Source: Thermoflexales bacterium (GTDB taxonomy: Bacteria; Chloroflexota; Anaerolineae; J036; Brachytrichaceae). From it: DNA of 9,959 nt. The first letter of the stretch is position 1, and every line of letters begins with the position of its first letter. Made by a program: the position numbers and the translations under genes. Where the stretch lies: assembly GCA_017998555.1 (NCBI GenBank), contig JAGOCU010000020.1, forward strand, positions 1 to 9,959, written 5' to 3'. The notes beneath the pieces were generated by a model that was not told where the DNA came from, ran no database searches, and saw only the letters and a list, made by a program, of their open reading frames with translations. This document shows, one piece after another, positions 5,731 through 9,959 of this stretch.

Positions 5731-6444
5731 ATGAGTGATCTGATCATCGACCTCCCCGACCCGACCGCGCGGCTGAGCGCCCGCATTGGCATGGGCCGGG
5801 CGGGCGCGCGGCCGCGCACGCGGGCGCAGCGGGTCTTCGACGCCGATCACGCCATCACCCAGGACGCTCTGGCCGAGACGATTCCCCCCGAGCTCCTGGA
5901 AGAACTTGGCCTGTTCAGCGTCGACAGCGCAGCGCCCGACCGCGAGACGTATTTGCTCCGCCCCGACCTGGGAAGACGGCTGTCCGAATCGGCCATTGAG
6001 ACGCTTCGAGCGCGGATCCCGCCGGGCGCGGACGTGCAGATCTTTGTCTCCGAGGGGTTGTCGGCCCGGGCCGTCACGGTCAATCTGCCGGAGCTGCTGC
6101 CCGCGCTGCGCATCACCCTAGCCGAAGCCGGGCTGAGGGTGGGTCCGCCCTTCTGCGTCCGGCTCGGGCGGGTCGGGTTGCTCAACGCCGTCAACGCCGT
6201 GGCCGATGCCCAGGTCGTCGTCCTTCTGGTCGGCGAGCGCCCCGGGTTGGGCCGGGCGGATGCGCTCAGCGCCTATCTGGGCTTTCGGCCTCAAGTCGAC
6301 AGCACCGATGCGGATCGGGAGGTCATCTGCAATATCTTCCCCAGCGGCCTGCCGGCGCGCGAGGCCGCCCGTCGCATCGCCGGCCAGATCATCGAGATCT
6401 TGCGGGCTGGCGCCAGCGGCGTCAGGCGCGGCGCCCGTTCCTGA
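5731..6444 (+). CDS. eutC: Ethanolamine ammonia-lyase small (beta) subunit EutC
   Basis: Small subunit of ethanolamine ammonia-lyase; it binds EutB and helps hold the adenosylcobalamin between the subunits. The 237 residues carry the family signatures GRAGARPRTRAQ (22-33), YLLRPDLGRRL (74-84), DVQIFVSEGLSARAVTVN (101-118), PPFCVRLGRV (139-148), VVVLLVGERPGLGRADALSAY (162-182) and a C-terminal EVICNIFPSGLPAREAA (197-213). It is about 55 residues shorter than E. coli EutC; the missing part is the variable N-terminal extension, so the conserved core is complete. The ATG at 5731 gives MSDLIIDLPD. It lacks a good ribosome-binding site, and a long hairpin ends 18 nt upstream, so expression may depend on translation of eutB. 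The order eutB-eutC is the standard one. A cobalamin supply or a reactivating factor (EutA) must be encoded elsewhere. Confidence 0.96.
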   Translation: MSDLIIDLPDPTARLSARIGMGRAGARPRTRAQRVFDADHAITQDALAETIPPELLEELGLFSVDSAAPDRETYLLRPDLGRRLSESAIETLRARIPPGADVQIFVSEGLSARAVTVNLPELLPALRITLAEAGLRVGPPFCVRLGRVGLLNAVNAVADAQVVVLLVGERPGLGRADALSAYLGFRPQVDSTDADREVICNIFPSGLPAREAARRIAGQIIEILRAGASGVRRGARS

Positions 6445-6483
6445 GTTTCCGCCGTGATCGGCGCAGGCGGGCCCATCGGCCCA

Positions 6484-6510
6484 TTGACCCGGTGCTAGAC
6501 TCCTATTCCC
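6484..6510 (+). promoter_or_regulatory. Weak promoter-like sequence before the sigma-like/WD40 gene
   Basis: TTGACC (6484-6489) resembles a -35 box, and TATTCC (6505-6510), 15 bp later, is a poor -10. If used, transcription would start almost at the GTG at 6520, giving a leaderless or near-leaderless message. That would agree with the absence of a ribosome-binding site. The rest of the 75-nt gap after eutC holds only a 5-bp hairpin at 6469-6482. Confidence 0.2.
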
Positions 6511-6519
6511 GAACGCGAT

Positions 6520-9228
6520 GTGACACAGTCCAATCCACCGGTCTTCCTGGACGCCCTCATCCACCAGCACCAGATCGAAGCGGTTCGTCTGGCGTATCTC
6601 ATCACGCGTCAGGCCGACAAGGCGCCCGAGATCGCCCAGGCAACCCTGCCGCTGCCCTCATCCGAATTCCGATTGCACTGGCTGCGCGGTGTGCGCCTCA
6701 ACGCCGCCCGGCTCAGCGGAGGGCGTCCGGAATCGGACGACCCCGTGTGGCTTACCGATTCGACGGGCAAAGAGACCGTCGTGCAACGCGAGATGCGCGG
6801 GTTGATCTGGGATTCGCTGGGCGGGCTCTCGCCGGATGGCCGGGCGGTGATCTGCCTGCGTTTTGTAAATGGACTGAAAAACGAGGCCCTGGCCTATGCG
6901 CTGGGCTGCTCGTCGGCTGAAGCCATTCGGCGTTTCCGGAAGGCAAAGCGCGAATTGGCCGAATCCCTGTCCCGCGCCGACGATGACACCCGCGACATCG
7001 AATTTCAGGGTTTGTTTGAGGAGGACACGATTGGGCAGGCCCTTGCCATGCAGGCGGCGCTTGCCATCCCGCCCGGCCACGACTATGTAGGCGCGGCCGA
7101 AGCGGCCGTGTCGCGCCTCGACGATGAAATTCGGCCGGCCTTCCGCCTTTCGCGCGGCATCGTCGCGCGCTTGATCGCCGCCGGTGTTGCCGTCGTCGCC
7201 ATCGGCGCGGCTGTCGCGGGGATTGCCTGGTTTGGCCGCCCGCCCGATGTTGTGCCGACCCCGCCCCCGACGCCTCGGCCCGTGACAGAGACCACCGGCG
7301 ACGAGTGCAGCGTCGGTTTCAGCAACGGCCAGCTCAGCCGGATCGGTCGCGGCGCGATCAGCCGGGCGCAATGGACAGCCGACGGGCGTTCGATCTGGAT
7401 CCGCAGCACGAGCGGGCTCTACGCCTACGACGCCAGCACGCTGCGGCTGCAGCTTTGCCATTCGACCTTTGACACGTTTGCCCGGCTCGGACCCGATGCG
7501 GCCCTGGTCGCCACGTTTGGCGGAGGGACAAACGGCCTGATGCTGCGGGATGCCGCAACCTACCAGCCGCGCACGCTGTTGCTGGCGAGTTTGCCGGCCA
7601 CCCGCACCCTCTCGATTGACTATCACTTTGGCGCAAATCGGGTTGCCATCGCCACGACCGACAACACGATTGAAATCCGGGACGGGAACACCGGCGCGTT
7701 GCTGCGTCCGGTGGTGAGCCTGGTGGGCCGGGCCACGGATGTCCGATTCAGCCCCGATGGCAACTGGGTGACCGCCGTCGCATTCGGGCGCGGTCTCGAA
7801 TTCATCGACGCGCGCAAGGACACACCTTCGCGCTCGTTCCGCAACCCGAGCGGATTCGTGGCCGAGGCGGTGTTCAGCGCCGACAGCCAGCGGGCTTTTG
7901 TCAGTGACTTGAACGGGGTGCAGGCGCTGGATCTCGCGAGTGGCGCCGTGATCACGACGGTTCGAGAGAGCTCGGGCTTTGCCCGGCCGATCTGGGCCAG
8001 CGCGGACGGCGGCACGGTCCTGCTGGTGACGGCGGCCTCCAGCCGCGACGAAGCCACCCTGGCCCTGATGGACATCAACACCGGCCGCGCGCTGCGCAAG
8101 CTCACCTTGTCGGCCAGCCGCTTTGGGAGCCAGAGCATCGTCGCCTCGCCGGATGGGAAACGGGCCGTCGTCATCCTGAATGACGGCTTCAGCGTGTGGG
8201 ATCTCGAGCAGGGCGCTTTGATCAACGCGGTGGCCGGGTACGCCCAGACGACGTCGTCCACGGCGCGCGCGCTCGCATTCAGCCCGGACGGGCGCCTGCT
8301 GGCCGCGCCGCGTTTGGGTGGCGCATTTGCGTTGTTCGATACCGGCACCGGTCGTCTGGCCCGCCAGCTTCCAACCGATCTGCGCCAGCCGGTCGAAGTC
8401 GCCTTCAGCACGGATGGCGCGCGGTTGGCGGTCTCGGATGCGGCGGCCCAGACCCGCAACGCCAACGCCAACGACGGGACCAGCGGCCTCAATGTGGTTG
8501 ACCTCAACGCCGATGGCGCGATCAGCCACTTCTTCCCGGGCGCCACCCAGCCCCGTTTCTCGAGCGGCGGCAGTTATCTGTTTTACCGCCCGCGGGACGG
8601 GTCGGAGATCCGGTACTACAGCTTTGAGAACAAGGTCAATACGGGCTACTACCGGCCCTACAAGACCGGCGAAACGCCCACGTTTGAGAGCTTCACGGTC
8701 AGTCCGGACTACGGGCGGATCCTGATTGCCCGCGGCGACGGGCTCGAAGTGTGGGACGTGGCGCGCAGCGAGCGCCTGGCAAAATGGAGCGGGGCGCTCA
8801 TCCGCCAATTGCGGCGCGACCCCAACGGGCTGCAACTGGCGCTCAGCCCGGACAATCAGCTCGCGGCCGCCGCCTCGGCCCAGGACGGGATCAAGGTGTG
8901 GGATGCGGCCGCGGGCAAATTCAGATACGCCGTGGCGCCTGGCTCGGAGACGGTGAGCGGCCCGCAGGGCGGCTCGCAAGCCCCAAACTATCGGGTCGCC
9001 TTCAGCGGCGACGGCAAGTGGCTGGCGGCGCTGTATCCGACACTTACAGCCAGCGGCGCGGCCGGATCGACGCTTACAATCCATGACGCCCGCGACGGAA
9101 GGATCGCCTTCCGCGTTGAGGCGCCAACGTTCGCGGTCGGCATCGCCATCAGCGCCGACGGCCGGCGACTGGCCTACCTGAGCGCCGACGACGTCGTGCG
9201 CTTCATCGACCTGGAAGCGCTCAAATAG
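6520..9228 (+). CDS. ECF-sigma-like / transmembrane / double WD40 propeller fusion protein
   Basis: A 902-residue three-part protein. First, residues 9-150 resemble an ECF sigma factor. A region-2-like helix pair is seen (IEAVRLAYLITRQADKAPEI, 19-38, and FRLHWLRGVRLNAARL, 50-65). A region-4-like helix-turn-helix follows (LSPDGRAVICLRFVNGLKN, 103-121, with ALAYALGCSSAEAIRRFRKA, 123-142). Second, after a poorly conserved stretch, one hydrophobic helix (about 213-238) is preceded by Arg-rich sequence, predicting the N-terminus inside, and is followed by a Thr/Pro linker (245-255). Third, residues 270-902 hold about 14 WD40-like blades. Each has an FSPDG-type turn (near 285, 323, 368, 410, 452, 493, 542, 587, 629, 680, 727, 775, 828, 877) and a strand such as FSVWDLEQG or LEVWDVARS, enough for two seven-bladed propellers. 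Region 2 is short and lacks the usual acidic DAEDxxQE motif, so true sigma activity is doubtful. It may sense an external signal and act on transcription (inference). The GTG start has no clear ribosome-binding site. Confidence 0.85.
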   Translation: MTQSNPPVFLDALIHQHQIEAVRLAYLITRQADKAPEIAQATLPLPSSEFRLHWLRGVRLNAARLSGGRPESDDPVWLTDSTGKETVVQREMRGLIWDSLGGLSPDGRAVICLRFVNGLKNEALAYALGCSSAEAIRRFRKAKRELAESLSRADDDTRDIEFQGLFEEDTIGQALAMQAALAIPPGHDYVGAAEAAVSRLDDEIRPAFRLSRGIVARLIAAGVAVVAIGAAVAGIAWFGRPPDVVPTPPPTPRPVTETTGDECSVGFSNGQLSRIGRGAISRAQWTADGRSIWIRSTSGLYAYDASTLRLQLCHSTFDTFARLGPDAALVATFGGGTNGLMLRDAATYQPRTLLLASLPATRTLSIDYHFGANRVAIATTDNTIEIRDGNTGALLRPVVSLVGRATDVRFSPDGNWVTAVAFGRGLEFIDARKDTPSRSFRNPSGFVAEAVFSADSQRAFVSDLNGVQALDLASGAVITTVRESSGFARPIWASADGGTVLLVTAASSRDEATLALMDINTGRALRKLTLSASRFGSQSIVASPDGKRAVVILNDGFSVWDLEQGALINAVAGYAQTTSSTARALAFSPDGRLLAAPRLGGAFALFDTGTGRLARQLPTDLRQPVEVAFSTDGARLAVSDAAAQTRNANANDGTSGLNVVDLNADGAISHFFPGATQPRFSSGGSYLFYRPRDGSEIRYYSFENKVNTGYYRPYKTGETPTFESFTVSPDYGRILIARGDGLEVWDVARSERLAKWSGALIRQLRRDPNGLQLALSPDNQLAAAASAQDGIKVWDAAAGKFRYAVAPGSETVSGPQGGSQAPNYRVAFSGDGKWLAALYPTLTASGAAGSTLTIHDARDGRIAFRVEAPTFAVGIAISADGRRLAYLSADDVVRFIDLEALK

Positions 9229-9242
9229 GAATCCGCGACACC

Positions 9243-9959
9243 ATGAAGATTGACATCATCAGCATCGACGAGGATATCGTCGTCGTGAACAAGCCGGCCG
9301 GCGTGAGCGCCGTCCACGACCCCAACCGCAGCGAGACCGACGACATGCATACGGCCGTGACGGGCGCGCTGGGCAAGGTCTGGCTGGTCCACCGGCTGGA
9401 CCGCGACACGAGCGGGGTGCTGGTGTTCGCCCGGACCGAGGCGGCCCATCGGTCGCTCAGCCTGCAGTTCGAGGAGCGCGAGGCGGCCAAGATCTATCAT
9501 GCGTTGTGCACGGGCGCGCCGCAGGAAGATGAATGCGTGGTCGAAGCGCCGCTGCTGGCGGACGGCGACAAGCGTCATCGCACCGTCGTCGATACGCGCG
9601 AGGGCAAGCCCTCGGTGACGCGCTTCAAGATCATCCAGCGCTTCAAGGGGTACTCGCTGCTGGAGGCCGCGCCCGAGACCGGACGCACGCACCAGATCCG
9701 GGTGCACGCCGCGTCGCTGGGCGCGCCGCTGATCGCCGATCCGCTGTATGGCGACGGCAAACCGCTGTTCCTGTCGGTGATCAAGCGCGGCTATCGGCCG
9801 TCCGCCCACGACACCGACGACGAGCGCCCGCTGATCGGGCGGACGGCCCTGCACGCGCTATCGCTCACCCTGCGCCACCCGGCGACCGGCGAGCGCATCA
9901 CCTACGAAGCGCCGTATCCCAAGGATTTCAGGGCGGCCGTTACGCAGTTGGGGAAGATG
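9243..9959 (+). CDS. RluA-family pseudouridine synthase, 3' end cut by window edge
   Basis: An rRNA or tRNA uridine-to-pseudouridine isomerase of the RluA family. The 239 visible residues start at ATG 9243 (MKIDIISIDEDIVVVNKPAG). The catalytic motif VHRLDRDTSGVLVFARTEAA (49-68) places the catalytic Asp at residue 53. Further family signatures are KIYHALCTG, the ETGRTHQIRVHAASLGAPLI block, ADPLYGDG, and HALSLTLRHPATGERITYEAPYP near the end. There is no N-terminal S4 domain, so it resembles the short RluA/TruC-like members more than RluC/RluD. The target RNA site cannot be told from this. The frame is open through position 9959. The last family motif (EAPYPKDF) has been passed, so only a few residues are probably missing. 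It starts 14 nt after the WD40 fusion gene and is likely co-transcribed with it. Confidence 0.95.
   Translation, partial: MKIDIISIDEDIVVVNKPAGVSAVHDPNRSETDDMHTAVTGALGKVWLVHRLDRDTSGVLVFARTEAAHRSLSLQFEEREAAKIYHALCTGAPQEDECVVEAPLLADGDKRHRTVVDTREGKPSVTRFKIIQRFKGYSLLEAAPETGRTHQIRVHAASLGAPLIADPLYGDGKPLFLSVIKRGYRPSAHDTDDERPLIGRTALHALSLTLRHPATGERITYEAPYPKDFRAAVTQLGKM

Noticed and set aside
4663..5850. 395-codon minus-strand frame across eutB and the start of eutC
   Set aside because: Antisense shadow; it also crosses the eutB-eutC spacer and has no recognisable domain.
6469..6482. GGGCC-CATC-GGCCC as a terminator after eutC
   Set aside because: Only five base pairs and no T-run; too weak to call.
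6658..9084. 808-codon open frame on the minus strand across the WD40 gene
   Set aside because: It is an antisense shadow caused by high GC. Its product is Arg/Gly/Ala-rich without domains, while the plus frame has regular WD40 repeats.

Overview
This is a high-GC bacterial window with eleven protein-coding genes. Two are cut by the window edges: the first at position 1 and the last at 9959. Several traits point to Chloroflexota, probably an Anaerolineae-like lineage. These are a secreted Thr/Pro-rich protein ending in a FYFPKIVR-type tail, an N-terminal effector-associated (death-like) domain with the PGEG signature, and a sigma-like/transmembrane/WD40 fusion. The assignment is an inference from protein style, because no rRNA or other marker is present. 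There are no tRNAs, CRISPR arrays or insertion sequences that I can support.

Left part (1-4167), all on the minus strand, read from right to left. It starts with a Bcp-type thiol peroxiredoxin that has a strong ribosome-binding site. Next come a DAO-family FAD oxidoreductase and, overlapping its stop codon, a small four-helix membrane protein. These are followed by a secreted Thr/Pro-repeat mini-protein, a biotin-dependent acyl-CoA carboxylase carboxyltransferase subunit, and an effector-associated-domain protein that runs off the left edge, 5 nt downstream of the carboxyltransferase. The tight spacing makes one or two operons likely. The peroxiredoxin may remove the peroxide that a DAO-type oxidase would make.

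Middle (4168-4323): a divergent intergenic region. It contains a perfect 22-bp inverted repeat with a 3-nt loop and a plausible peroxiredoxin promoter.

Right part (4324-9959), all on the plus strand. eutB and eutC encode the two subunits of adenosylcobalamin-dependent ethanolamine ammonia-lyase, which converts ethanolamine to acetaldehyde and ammonia. Their 102-nt spacer can fold into a long imperfect hairpin. No other eut genes (reactivase, microcompartment shell, aldehyde dehydrogenase) are in the window. A 902-residue protein follows. Its N-terminus resembles an ECF sigma factor, with a degenerate region 2 and a recognisable region 4. A single membrane helix then leads to about 14 WD40-like blades that should lie outside the cytoplasm. 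This is the most unusual gene here and the best candidate for an undescribed one-protein signalling device. An RluA-family pseudouridine synthase starts 14 nt after it and is cut at the right edge, probably just before its stop codon.

No stretch longer than 300 bases lacks a gene.
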